Source of the DNA: Takakia lepidozioides
Lineage: Eukaryota; Streptophyta; Takakiopsida; Takakiales; Takakiaceae
Assembly (NCBI GenBank): GCA_030704615.1
Contig: CM060731.1
Location: 10,850,001-10,914,000 of the forward strand
Direction of reading: 5' to 3'
DNA: 64,000 bases
The position numbers and the translations under genes are program-made. Shown here one piece after another: positions 11,449 through 20,032 of the stretch (within the stretch, counting starts at the first letter, position 1; each line of letters starts with the position of its first letter). A model generated the notes under the pieces. It searched no databases. It saw only the letters and a list, made by a program, of their open reading frames with translations, and was not told the DNA's origin.

Positions 11449-11838
11449 TCATCCCGGCACCATCTCCTCATCCGTCCCACCATGCCACCGAGCTCCAGTG
11501 TCATCCTGCTGGCTCGTGCATGGATTGCGACTCAATCCATCCACATCCCTATTGACCAAACCCGGTCGATGCACAACCTGAAAATCATACTCTTGGAGTA
11601 TAAGTGCCCACCGTGCAAGCTTCCCCATAAGCTTGTCTGACTCCATCAACCACTTGAGTGGCTAGTGATCCGTGACAAAGGTGAAGAGATCGTCATATAG
11701 ATAGCACCTGAAGTGTGCCACAGCCCACACTGCAGTTAAGCACTCTCCCTCATATGAGCTATACTTAGTCTCTGCAGCGTTGTTCGAGCGGCTAGCATAA
11801 GCCACTACGAACTCTCTTCCCTCATCATCCACCTGTGT
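11449..11838 (-). pseudogene. Gypsy RNase H domain (interrupted)
   Basis: The minus strand reads LTQVDDEGREFVVAYASRSN, then SYEGECLTAVWAVAHFRCYL, then TFVTDH, a stop, and PLKWLMESDKLMGKLARW, ending YDFQVVHRPGLVNRDVDGLS. These are the standard RNase H blocks of this Ty3/gypsy group. The start of the domain, the block that normally contains HTDWSALGLGAV, is absent and is replaced by the chimeric insert at 11,839-12,138. One in-frame stop lies in the DHxPLKWL block. Confidence 0.85.
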
Positions 11839-12138
11839 GAGATTTCATATGTGTATAGTTACTGATGTCCATGGCTCAGAGGCCAAACTAGAGGATTTGG
11901 AGAGACATGTGCAGTAAGTTGTAGGCTGAACTTTTCGGGGTCTAAAACTTGTAATTTGTTTGCCATTTGGAGGCTCTCTTTGCTCAAGTTTATGTTCGCA
12001 TGGTGGGATGAATTTGCCAGGTCTATATCGCTACCGCGTTGGGGATGTTGTGAGGGTAAAGAGCTTCAGAAACACAACACCAATCTTGGAATTCGTCCGC
12101 AGAAAGAATGTGCTTCTCAGCATCAACTCTGACAATAG
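11839..12138 (+). pseudogene. Chimeric host-gene insert: metallophosphoesterase exon plus GH3 exon
   Basis: This 300-bp stretch replaces about 23 codons of RNase H and reads on the opposite strand. At 11,842-11,913 it encodes MCIVTDVHGSEAKLEDLERH, which has the D-x-H-G signature of calcineurin-like phosphoesterases, ending at a good donor CA|GTAAGT. After intron-like DNA there is an acceptor TTGCCAG at 12,020. An exon then reads [27 protein letters not shown], a strongly conserved block of GH3 acyl-acid amido synthetases (auxin/jasmonate conjugation). The two exons come from unrelated genes and are joined within intron sequence. Retention of intron parts shows they were copied from DNA, not from mRNA. 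GH3 identification is firm; the phosphoesterase call is moderate. Confidence 0.75.
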
Positions 12139-13010
12139 GCTCAAGATGGGCGCCGAGGTCAACCTCGCCTTGAGCTCCTGAAAAGCTCGCTCTTGCTCAT
12201 CTTCCCACTGCCACTCCTGGTCTACCTTGGTCAGCTTGGTTAGAGCCTTTGCAATAGCACTAAATCCCTTGACAAACCGTCTATAGTAGTTTGCCAACCC
12301 CATGAAAGCTCGAACTCGGCTCACATCCGTGGGGCGTGGAATTTGTGTGATGGCCTCTACCTTAGTCTGTTGTACCCCTAATCCTCGAGGATATATCATG
12401 TGACCAAGATACTCAATTTGGTTGTGGAAGAACTTGCACTTCCCCCGATGTAATTTCAATCCGTGCGCTCTCAAGCGCTCAAACACCACCTGAAGGTGTC
12501 TCTCGTGCTTCTCCACTGTAGCACTAAAGATACTGATGTCATCTATGTAACACCGAGCAAACTCTACCCCTGCTAGAATCCTGTCCATGACTCTCTGGAA
12601 CTCTGCAGGAGCGTTCTTAAGCCCGAATGGTAAGAACCGCCACTGATATAGGCAATCCTTCCCGTGCTCATTGATCCCCCAGAATGTCGTCTTCTGCTTG
12701 TCGGCCTCCTTGATCAGCAATTGGTGATATCCGGACCGCAAGTCCAAAGTGCTAAAGACATTGGCATACTCTCCTCTGGTGTGGGCATGGCATACTTATC
12801 GGACTTGGTCTGACAATTTATAGGTCGGTAATCACCGCACATACGTCTCTCTGTCCCATTGCCATAGACATCATTCTTGGCTGGCATCACTGTGGCTGAA
12901 GCATACCCTCCACCAGAGAGCTCCACCAAACTAGTCTCCCAGCAAAGCAATTCCTGTTAGCCCTCAGGAACCGCCGTATACATCGTCTCTCTCCTCCAGT
13001 GACAATGGGT
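12139..13010 (-). pseudogene. Gypsy reverse transcriptase domain
   Basis: The minus strand gives FLRANRNCFA, RRMCGDYRPINCQTKSDKYA, LDLRSGYHQLLIKEADKQKT, LYQWRFLPFGLKNAPAEFQR and the catalytic block ARCYIDDISIF with the YIDD box. It continues as KCKFFHNQIEYLGHMIYP and a connection region to LTSAPILS, where the chimeric insert begins. Frameshifts lie near 12,945 and at about 12,745. The active-site aspartates are still present although the frame is broken. Confidence 0.88.
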
Positions 13011-13261
13011 CCAATATCAGGCTCCCAATTGTCCTCCGTAACTGCAACCTTAAGTCCAGCAGACTTAGAGGTAGGAGACGCGTCCCGTGGTTGCTATACT
13101 GCAACCTCTTGAGCAGTACTCTCTGCCTGCTCAGTCAATGACAAGGCCTCATGCTGCCCCATCAACTCATCCTTGAAGACCTCCTCAACCCGAGAAGAAT
13201 CCCCAACCTCATCTATCACTGCCGCCTTGGCTGCCAACTCCCTCTGAACCTCGAGCACCTC

Positions 13262-14045
13262 CTACGTGTGCCATGGATGTCTGCACCCCGTGGTCCTCAC
13301 CAGCTTGCCCCCACTCACTACCTGTACCGTCTTGGTAGGTAGAGAGACCATCAAGGGAAGTGTACTCCGCACTCTGCATTGCTCAGCCATAGCCAATCTG
13401 ATAATCCAGGTCAAGCAATTGAGATCCATCGCTTGCCCCAAGTCCTGACGACATGATGCCTCAGAAAGAGAAGGCACCGCCGTGGTCCCAGTGGAAAAAC
13501 CCATAACCCGCTCGCGCTCATCGGCATTAGGCTCCACTAACTGCTGCAATTGAGCATCCCACAGGAGGCCAGGTCCACTATGCGATCCTGGGAAACTGAG
13601 CAGTGTAGGTAGTGCTGCTCGTGGTTGACCCACCTTGTTGACCGCTACCAAAGGCGAATGGTCATCATGTCTCACACGCTGAGACTGCCTCCCTGTGTCC
13701 AAAATGTTATCCACTGTGAGGTATGCTGGCCGTTGCACCCCATCAAATGCACGCTTGAGCAGTGCGGGTGGCATCAAGTTAGTCCACCATAACCGTGGAC
13801 GATGAGCCCGTGACCCCACTGCAGCTGCATCCAGTAACACTGCTGACCCAAGCCACGACCGGACTTGATGCACATTGGCCATCACCCTGGCCCGAGAATC
13901 GCCCAACAGTGGCACATTCTCCAAGATGTATGTTGGAGATATAACTTGATGAAGCTGTAAGTGGCGCAAAACCCGCACCATCTCCCAAAACAGACCTGAT
14001 CTCGAGTCTCGCAATCCATTGCCATACCCAGCTGATGAATGACGG
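13262..14045 (-). pseudogene. DNMT3-like cytosine-5 DNA methyltransferase domain, copy 1
   Basis: Cytosine-5 methyltransferases transfer a methyl group from S-adenosylmethionine to cytosine in DNA. In order the copy shows SSAGYGNGLRDSRSGLFWEM, YILENVPLL (motif VI with ENV), DAAAVGSRAHRPRLWWTNL (motif VIII; the AHRxRxxW form is typical of DNMT3), PTLLSFPGS (motif IX-like region), ERERVMGFSTG and CRQDLGQAMDLNCLTWII (motif X-like). The ORF is open for about 270 codons. The N-terminal half, with motif I and the catalytic Pro-Cys of motif IV, is not in this copy. It ends at a TAG, after which the same frame runs on towards RT. Alternative: a prokaryotic-type C5 methyltransferase. Confidence 0.75.
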
Positions 14046-14820
14046 CATGGATGTCTACACCCTGTGGTCCTTACCGGCTCGCCCCCACTCACACCGTCTC
14101 GATAGGCAGAGAGACCGTCAAGGGAAGTGCATTCTGCACTCTACTTTGCTTAGTCATAGCCAAGCTGATAATCCAGGTCAAACAATTGAGATCCATCGCT
14201 TGCCCCAACACCTGACGACGTGATGCCTCAGAAAGAGAATGCACCGCCGTGGTCCCAGTGGAAAAACCCATAGCCCGCTCTCACTCGTCGGCATTAGGCT
14301 CCACTAACTGTTGTAACTGAGCATCGCACAGGAGGCCAGGTCCACTATCCCGGAAAGCATGCGATCCTGGGAAGCTGAGCAGTATAGGTAGTGTTGCTCG
14401 TGGTTGACCCACCTTGTTGACCGCTTCCAAAGACGAACGGTCATCGTGTCTCACACGCTGGGACTGCCTCCGTGTGTCCAAAATGCTATCCACTGTGAGG
14501 TGTGCTGGCCGCTGTACCCCATCAAATGCACGCTTGAGCAGTGCGGGTGGCATCAAGTTAGTCCACCATAACCGTGGACGATGAGCCCGTGACCCCACTG
14601 CAGCTACATCCAGCAACACTGCTGACCCAAGCCACGACCGGACTTGATGCACACTGGCCATCACCCTGGCCCGAGAATCGCCCAACAGTGGCACATTCTC
14701 CAAGATGTATGTTGGAGATATAACTTGATGAAGCTGTAAGTGGCGCAAAACCCGCACCATCTCCCAAAACAAACCCGATCTCGAGTCTCACAATCCATTG
14801 TCATGCCCCGCTGATGAATG
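14046..14820 (-). pseudogene. DNMT3-like cytosine-5 DNA methyltransferase domain, copy 2
   Basis: This is a tandem copy of 13,273-14,045, with the same motifs in the same order: GLFWEM, YILENVPLL, DVAAVGSRAHRPRLWWTNL, PILLSFPGSHAF, and a frame ending LGQAMDLNCLTWII. It keeps a few residues missing from copy 1 near 14,350 (SHAFRDSGPGL). A TGA interrupts the frame near 14,792, just before DSRSGLF, and a further break lies near 14,281. It ends at about 14,820 in HSSAG, next to PPR-like DNA that begins ATTGCAGGATAT. The region that should hold the catalytic motif IV is lost at that junction. Confidence 0.72.
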
Positions 14821-14825
14821 CCCTT

Positions 14826-15300
14826 GGGATTGCAGGATATTCAAGGGCATGGGATGGAGGCTTTGCAGAGCTATTCTTGAGCAAATGTTGCAGGAACGGC
14901 GAGGATATGCACAGCGTGGGCTTGGTATAGAGGCTTCGGAGACGTATGAGCAAATAATGCGGGAAGGGGTGAAGCCAGGCCGGGTCACGGTCGTTTGTGT
15001 TTGCAATGCGTGTGCGAGCTTGGCAGCCTTGGAAAAAGATAAAAGGTCCATGGTGACATTGTCAAATTTAGGGTATCCAGAAACAGGTAACAGAGTCATC
15101 TGTGTGGCAGTATTGAGGATACAAAGGGAGTGTTTGAGAATATGGCTGAATGAAAGTCGTGTCGTAGAGTGCGATGATCGCGGGATATGCCCCAGCATGG
15201 ATGCGGGATGGAGGCATTGGAGACCCATGAGCAAATGATGCGGGAAGGGGTAAAGGCAGACTTGGTCAAGTTCGTTTGTAAATGCAATGTGTGTGCGAGC
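14826..15300 (+). pseudogene. PPR repeat debris
   Basis: Frames in this stretch read GYAQRGLGIEASETYEQIMR and [17 protein letters not shown], then a second set with HGCGMEALETHEQMMREGVK. These are the same PPR units found in the pseudogene at 2.5-3.9 kb. Frames change and stops are frequent. The left edge is fused to the methyltransferase domain of the gypsy element, so it marks an insertion or rearrangement point. Confidence 0.75.
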
Positions 15301-16062
15301 CTAATTCTTCTTCGACCTGTTTCAGCCTGTTTTTCCCTCTCATTGGACTCGGCTCTTAATTGCTCGGCGGAGCAGAGTTGGCATGAGTTTTTTACAGATC
15401 CTTCACGATGGTGGGACAACCGCGATCGCAAGGTGTGGCTTTTTTTTAATGTACGATGTAAAGAAGTTTGTCCATCCTGCAAATGTGGGCTCTTGGCTCC
15501 TGTAGGCTGTTAGTACCATGATGTGGTATTCTTCCTGATGTTTACAAGGTTCTTGGGAGAGTCAGCTTGGTCTTAGCAGTCCATGTTTCAATCGACTCCC
15601 GCTCAGCTGCACCGTGGCGGTTCTCACAGACCAATCCGACATTACATGACTACAAACGCAAGCAACACACACAAGAGGTCCTCTTGGGTTCATGGTCAGT
15701 CAAATCCTCCATGGGTCATGACACAAGGTCGAGGACAATGTGGTGAGGGCACCTTCTCCTTCGACCTATTTCAGCCTTTTTTTGCCCTCTCATCAGACTC
15801 GGCCTTGTATTTGCAGCACGGAGCAGAGTTGGCATGAGTTTTTAAAAGCCTTCGCGATGGTGGGACAACCGCAATCACAAGGTGTGGTTTTTTCTTAATG
15901 TACCATGTGAAGAAGTCAGTCCATCCTACAAATGTGGGCTCTTGGCTCCTGTTATGATTTGGTATTATTCCTAATGTTTACAAGGTTCTTGGGAGAGTCA
16001 GCTTGGTCTTAGCAGGCCGTGTTTCAATCTCTGCCCACAAAGCTGCACCGTGGTGAATGTCT
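15300..16062 (+). repeat. Dispersed repeat block, copies 2 and 3 (PPR leader family)
   Basis: Two partial copies of the block seen at 880-1,400 lie head to tail. One spans about 15,300-15,755 and one about 15,755-16,060. Shared landmarks are GAGCAGAGTTGGCATGAGTT, GATGGTGGGACAACCGC, GGGCTCTTGGCTCCTGT and TTCTTGGGAGAGTCAGCTTG. The offset between them is about 450 bp. The third copy breaks off at AAAGCTGCACCGTGGTG and passes into the 197-bp array. Confidence 0.7.
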
Positions 16063-16090
16063 GCTGGAAGCAGATGCAAGTCAGCATAGG

Positions 16091-17290
16091 AATGTGGGTG
16101 CATCGAGCTCAGGGCAAAGAGGTGCATGGGGATATCATCAAAGCTGGAATTGTACCAAATGTCATTCTGAACACTGCCCTGGCAGCTCTGGAAAGGGGGG
16201 AAGAGGTCTATGGCAACATCTTCAGAGCTGGAATTGTACCAATTGTCATTCTGAACAATATCCAGGTGGACATGTATGCAAAATGTGGGTGCATCGAGCC
16301 CTAGACAAGGGCAAAGAGGTGCATGGGGATATCATCAAAGCTGGAATTGTACCAAATGTCATTCTGAACACTGCCCTGGCAGCTCTGGAAAAGGGGAAAG
16401 AGGTCCATGGCGACATCTTCAGAGCTGGAATTGTACCAAATGTCATTATGAACAATATCCAGGTGGACATGTATGCAAAATGTGGGTGCATCGAGCCCTA
16501 GACAAGGGCAAAGAGGTGCATGGGGATATCATCAAAGCTGGAGTTGTACCAATTGTCATTCTGAACACTGCCCTGGCAGCTCTGGAAAAGGGGAAAGAGG
16601 TCCATGGCGACATCTTCAGAGCTGGAATTGTACCAAATGTCATTATGAACAATATCCTGGTGGACATGTATGCAAAATGTGGGTGCATCGATCCCTAGAC
16701 AAGGGCAAAGAGGGGCATGGGGATATCATCAAAGCTGGAATTGTACCAATTGTCATTCTGAACACTGCCCTGGCAGCTCTGGAAAAGGGGAAAGAGGTCC
16801 ATGGCGACATCTTCAGAGCTGGAATTGTACCAAATGTCATTCTGGACAATACCCTGGTGGACATCTGTGCAAAATGTGGGTGCATCGAGCCCTAAACAAG
16901 GGCAAAGAGGTGCATGGGGATATCATCAAAGTTGGAATTGTACCAAATGTCATTCTGAACACTGCCCTGTCAGCTCTGGAAAAGGGGAAAGAGGTCCATG
17001 GCGACATCTTCAGAGCTGGAATTGTACCAAATGTCATTATGAACAATACCCTGGTGGACATGTATGCAAAATGTGGGTGCATCGAGCCCTGGACAAGGGC
17101 AAAGAGGTGCATGGGGATATCATCAAAGTTGGAATTGTACCAAATGTCATTCTGAACACTACCTTGGCAGCTAGATGAAAAAGGGGAAAGAGGCCCATGG
17201 CGACATCTTCAGAGCTGGAATTGTACCAAATGTCATTCTGAACAATACCAAGGTTGACATGTATGCAAAATGTGGGTGCATCTCTGTTTT
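16091..17290 (+). repeat. 197-bp tandem array derived from PPR coding sequence
   Basis: Anchoring on AATGTGGGTGCATC, units start at 16,091, 16,282, 16,479, 16,676, 16,873 and 17,070, with the next anchor at 17,269. Spacings are 191, 197, 197, 197, 197 and 199. Each unit is itself a dimer of two PPR-like halves ([19 protein letters not shown] and [18 protein letters not shown]), followed by VDMYAKCGCI. Because 197 is not a multiple of three, each unit shifts the frame, and most units end with a TAG or TAA. The array therefore cannot encode a PPR protein and behaves like a young satellite. Confidence 0.9.
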
Positions 17291-18255
17291 CACCTCAAGA
17301 GAGGAAAAATGTCAGTTTGCTTGCTACGAGCATACTACTATAAAAACATTTGGCTGTCTTTGCCTCTAATGTATACCTGTTCTGAAGACATTGTCCATGG
17401 CTGAGTCTGGTTCAATTGCTTTTCAAGCAAGGAGAGCTTTGCCCACTCGCGGAGCCTCTCAACCATCTGCACACTCATTATCAATACAAGCAGTCAGCCA
17501 TCAGATGGACTAGTATGATTCAAATAAACTGTGACGATCAAGAGGAGACAACCGGAATCACAAACTCATGAATTCATTGATTTCGAAGTCTAATAAGTAA
17601 ATGGGTAAGCTGCAATCAACAACCCCTCTTTTATGTTTTCTTTCACATACATGAACACCACTCTTACTCTTTAGTCTAATACAACGGTAGAAGTTTCCTT
17701 AGTGCGTTTTGTTCCACCTGAATATCACACGTGTTTGACAACAGCCAGACAAAATCTATTGCACCAGGGTACTGATGGTTTTAGAGAATTAAGTCAATTC
17801 CATAGAGAGATTCACACCCGCCGGGATAGGTTAATCCCAGAAACCCATGGCTGCAAGCAAAGCATTAAAAAAGGTACCGAGGAGGGACATACTGCCAACC
17901 AGACGCACTACAATTCAGAGCTTTGATTTACTGCTCCAGATTGCAGCACTGGATGTCTTCAATGCATTCTGAGTGTATTAGGTCTTTAATTAAAATATGT
18001 AACCACTGGTTGGTTTATTCAGTAGGCTGTTTATGTGGTATCCTTCACTAATGTGATTTAGGTCAATTTGTGAGTGTCATGTAACTCTTTCAACAATATG
18101 AACTAGAAACATGTCGTCCCGTAGACATGTCTTTGTATTTGGAAGGTGAAATTCATTGAAGCTACAGAGGACCCCTGGAATATAGGAGGTAGGTATTATA
18201 GTTTTTTGCAACTATTACAACCACCAAGAATTATGTCTCCATTCTTTCAGTCAAC
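17291..18255. other. Intergenic, nothing recognised
   Basis: An open frame of 74 codons at 17,702-17,926 (+) has no recognisable domain. There is no clear exon, repeat or RNA gene. Upstream exons of the SDN-like gene would be expected here, but I could not recognise any. Confidence 0.35.
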
Positions 18256-19007
18256 ATAAACTAGGTTAAGAATACGGTAATGGTAGTGCAGGAGCTGGAG
18301 GAGTTCACTCAAGCACATCCACGATTTTGGGACTTATACAGTTTTCCTTCCTACCATCAGGTACGGTTCTTGCATTTCCTCCTTTGTACTCAGATTGTAC
18401 CAATGACCTATATGTATGAAAGAGAACTATTTTTTCTCAATGTCTGGCTGACAGCTTATCAGAAAGACGTTTGTGTTTCATTGATCTTGATTACTATAGC
18501 TGAATTGAGGTGAAAGTTGGCACACCCACACTTCATACTATTTCTCCCTTCCTTGAAGTTTCGAGCAATCCACTTCAGAATGAAATCGCATGAGAATTTC
18601 CAACAATTTTTGCAGGCCTCTTCTCTCTTGAATAACTCTATTTTGAGGTGCCTCTGTCATATGGTTCCACATGGTGCGTTATGCAGAAAATGAATACAAC
18701 ACTGATCGTCTTCTACTCCAAGTAGCCCTAGTTTGATCTTCACCGGGAGTTGGAAAAGCCCATTGGAGATATTGTATGTTGGGAGACATAGAACGCACTT
18801 AATGTGCACAAGAGGAGAGAACATGTGCTTGTGGAGTTTGTGTTGATCAGGAGTGACATTGCATTGGGCTGACAGGACTGGATAGTGTCAAAGAGAGGGT
18901 ATACTAGCTGTCCAGAAAGATTGGTGGCTCTCGACTGTGAAATGGTGCAGTGTGAAGGGGGTAACGATGAGGTTGTTTGTTTATGTGCTGTAGATCGTGA
19001 TTGCAAT
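18256..19007 (+). pseudogene. SDN-like small-RNA degrading exonuclease, two exons (partial gene)
   Basis: SDN proteins are DEDDh 3'-5' exonucleases that degrade mature plant small RNAs. Exon 1 ends at 18,360 and reads VQELEEFTQAHPRFWDLYSF then PSYHQ, up to a donor CAG|GTACGG. This resembles the region just before the catalytic domain of Arabidopsis SDN1-3. Exon 2, 18,876-19,007, follows CTGACAG and encodes 44 residues: DWIVSKRG, LVALDCEMVQCEGGNDEVV, AVDRDCN. It contains the first catalytic Asp and Glu (DCE), then a donor AAT|GTAAGC. Phases agree. No later exonuclease exons with the remaining catalytic residues were found before GPI, so this is a gene fragment. A real gene with exons I failed to recognise is possible. 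Confidence 0.65.
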
Positions 19008-19715
19008 GTAAGCAAAACAATTGACCTTGTATCTGTTCCTTTTCCGTTTTGGTCCTCTCAAGTGGTTAGTATCCCAAGGTTCATGATATCTATGATTTGG
19101 AGAGAGGAAAGGTTGACTCCCCTGTAGGTGGGTTTACTTGGCATGGTGGCCCAGCTCTCACGACAGACATTATGTGCCTTGTTTGTTTCCCAATACTGGC
19201 TGTGAGTGCATGCTGAATGATGTAGGCCTACCTGACCAGATGTTTCCCTTTGGCAGCTTGGAAACCACTCGATATGTGTCAATGATCACCATAATGTTAT
19301 CAACCGAGGAGTTGGACAAGGAGTCAACTAGGTATGTTCTTATCATTTTATTTTCTTTGGTGCAACCACAACCTGTTGTTACACGAAACATCTCAGATTT
19401 GCTGCAAGTTGAACATGCGAAGGTAGTGATTCTCAAGAGGAGAGATATGGAGGGTGCTACCACACATAAGTGATGTTTATTTCTGACAGTTGCAGGCTTC
19501 TTGTGATGAATTTGGAATGCAGGTATCAACCTCTTTCGCGGTAGGCTCATCTTTCTCGATCTGAGCCTCACCGCGTCTAGCTATGGCGCCGTAGTGTGGA
19601 TTCCCCATGGCGTAGGGTGCACTTGGCTTGTCTTAATATATGAGTGATGTTTTCATGTGCAAGTGTGTGAGCTTGAGAGAGCTTGTATACTTGTATCATT
19701 CCTTCCTTATCATTG
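19008..19715. other. Region after SDN-like exon, no further exons recognised
   Basis: Open frames of 111 (+) and 133 (-) codons overlap at 19,138-19,571 but match no family I know. I looked for the second and third exonuclease blocks of SDN proteins and did not see them. Confidence 0.35.
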
Positions 19716-19718
19716 TGA

Positions 19719-19896
19719 TGGACTAGTGGCAACCTAATGGTGGACTAGTGGTTGCACTAGTGACAAGACTAGTGGTGGCTAGTGGCAGCCTAGTGCTGGA
19801 CTAGTGGCTGCACTAGTGGTGGCTAGTAGCAGCCTAGTGGTTGGACTAGTGGCAGCCTAGTGGTGCACTAGTGGTGCATTAGTGATAGACTAGTGT
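19719..19896 (+). repeat. Degenerate ACTAGTGG minisatellite
   Basis: The motif ACTAGTGG or its variant CTAGTGG(C/T)(A/T)G recurs about fifteen times in 178 bases, at spacings of 8 to 22 bases. Typical compound units are GGACTAGTGG followed by TTGCACTAGTGG or CAGCCTAGTGG. It is GT-rich on the plus strand and non-coding in appearance. Confidence 0.8.
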
Positions 19897-19984
19897 TTGG
19901 TGTGCACATGTGTTGTGTGGTTTTGGACAGCGATGTAGTTGTGTAGCGATATGTATGCGTTCGACATGGAACGCAATAGCCCTT

Positions 19985-20032
19985 GTGGTGAAGAGACACC
20001 ATAATTTACGCTCCATTTGGGAGGCGTATATA
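19985..20032 (+). repeat. Short dispersed repeat end (GAGACACCATAATTTACG family), copy 1
   Basis: The sequence AAGAGACACCATAATTTACG followed by CTCCATTTGGGAGGCGT is found again at about 33,361-33,395 (+) and inverted at about 33,692-33,735. In this copy it is followed by an AT repeat and a T run. It is probably the 3' end of a SINE-like or MITE-like family. Confidence 0.6.

Larger units (their letters stand above)
10567..14830 (-). mobile_element. Ty3/gypsy retroelement remnant carrying a DNMT3-like domain
   Basis: Read on the minus strand the order is: cytosine methyltransferase domain twice (14,820-13,262), linker, reverse transcriptase (13,010-12,139), RNase H (11,838-11,449), integrase (11,433-10,567). 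RT before RNase H before integrase is the Ty3/gypsy order. No gag, aspartic protease, primer-binding site or LTR was found, so the element is truncated at both ends. Its 5' side abuts PPR-like sequence at about 14,825. Stops, frameshifts and a foreign insert show it is dead. The methyltransferase copies and the linker to RT lie in one reading frame apart from stop codons, which supports an ancestral polyprotein. Confidence 0.85.

Noticed and set aside
11960-12181. A 73-codon GH3-like protein as a gene of its own
   Set aside because: It starts in intron sequence, contains only one GH3 exon block, and runs into antisense retroelement sequence. It is part of the chimeric insert.
14798-14835. Catalytic PCQ motif of the methyltransferase at the left end of copy 2
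   Set aside because: The frame reads LQSQGHSSAG, suggestive of a PCQSQG-type motif, but the bases upstream also match PPR sequence. The Pro-Cys is not present, so an intact motif IV cannot be claimed.
15583-17178. Series of 80-160 codon frames with PPR-like words on the plus strand and their minus-strand shadows
   Set aside because: They arise from the 197-bp tandem array, whose unit length shifts frame at each copy. They overlap each other in different frames and end at repeated stops, so they are not separate genes.
16091-17290. Regular repeat spacing that could suggest a CRISPR array
   Set aside because: Whole 197-bp units repeat without unique spacers, the unit is PPR-derived, and the setting is a eukaryotic nuclear genome.
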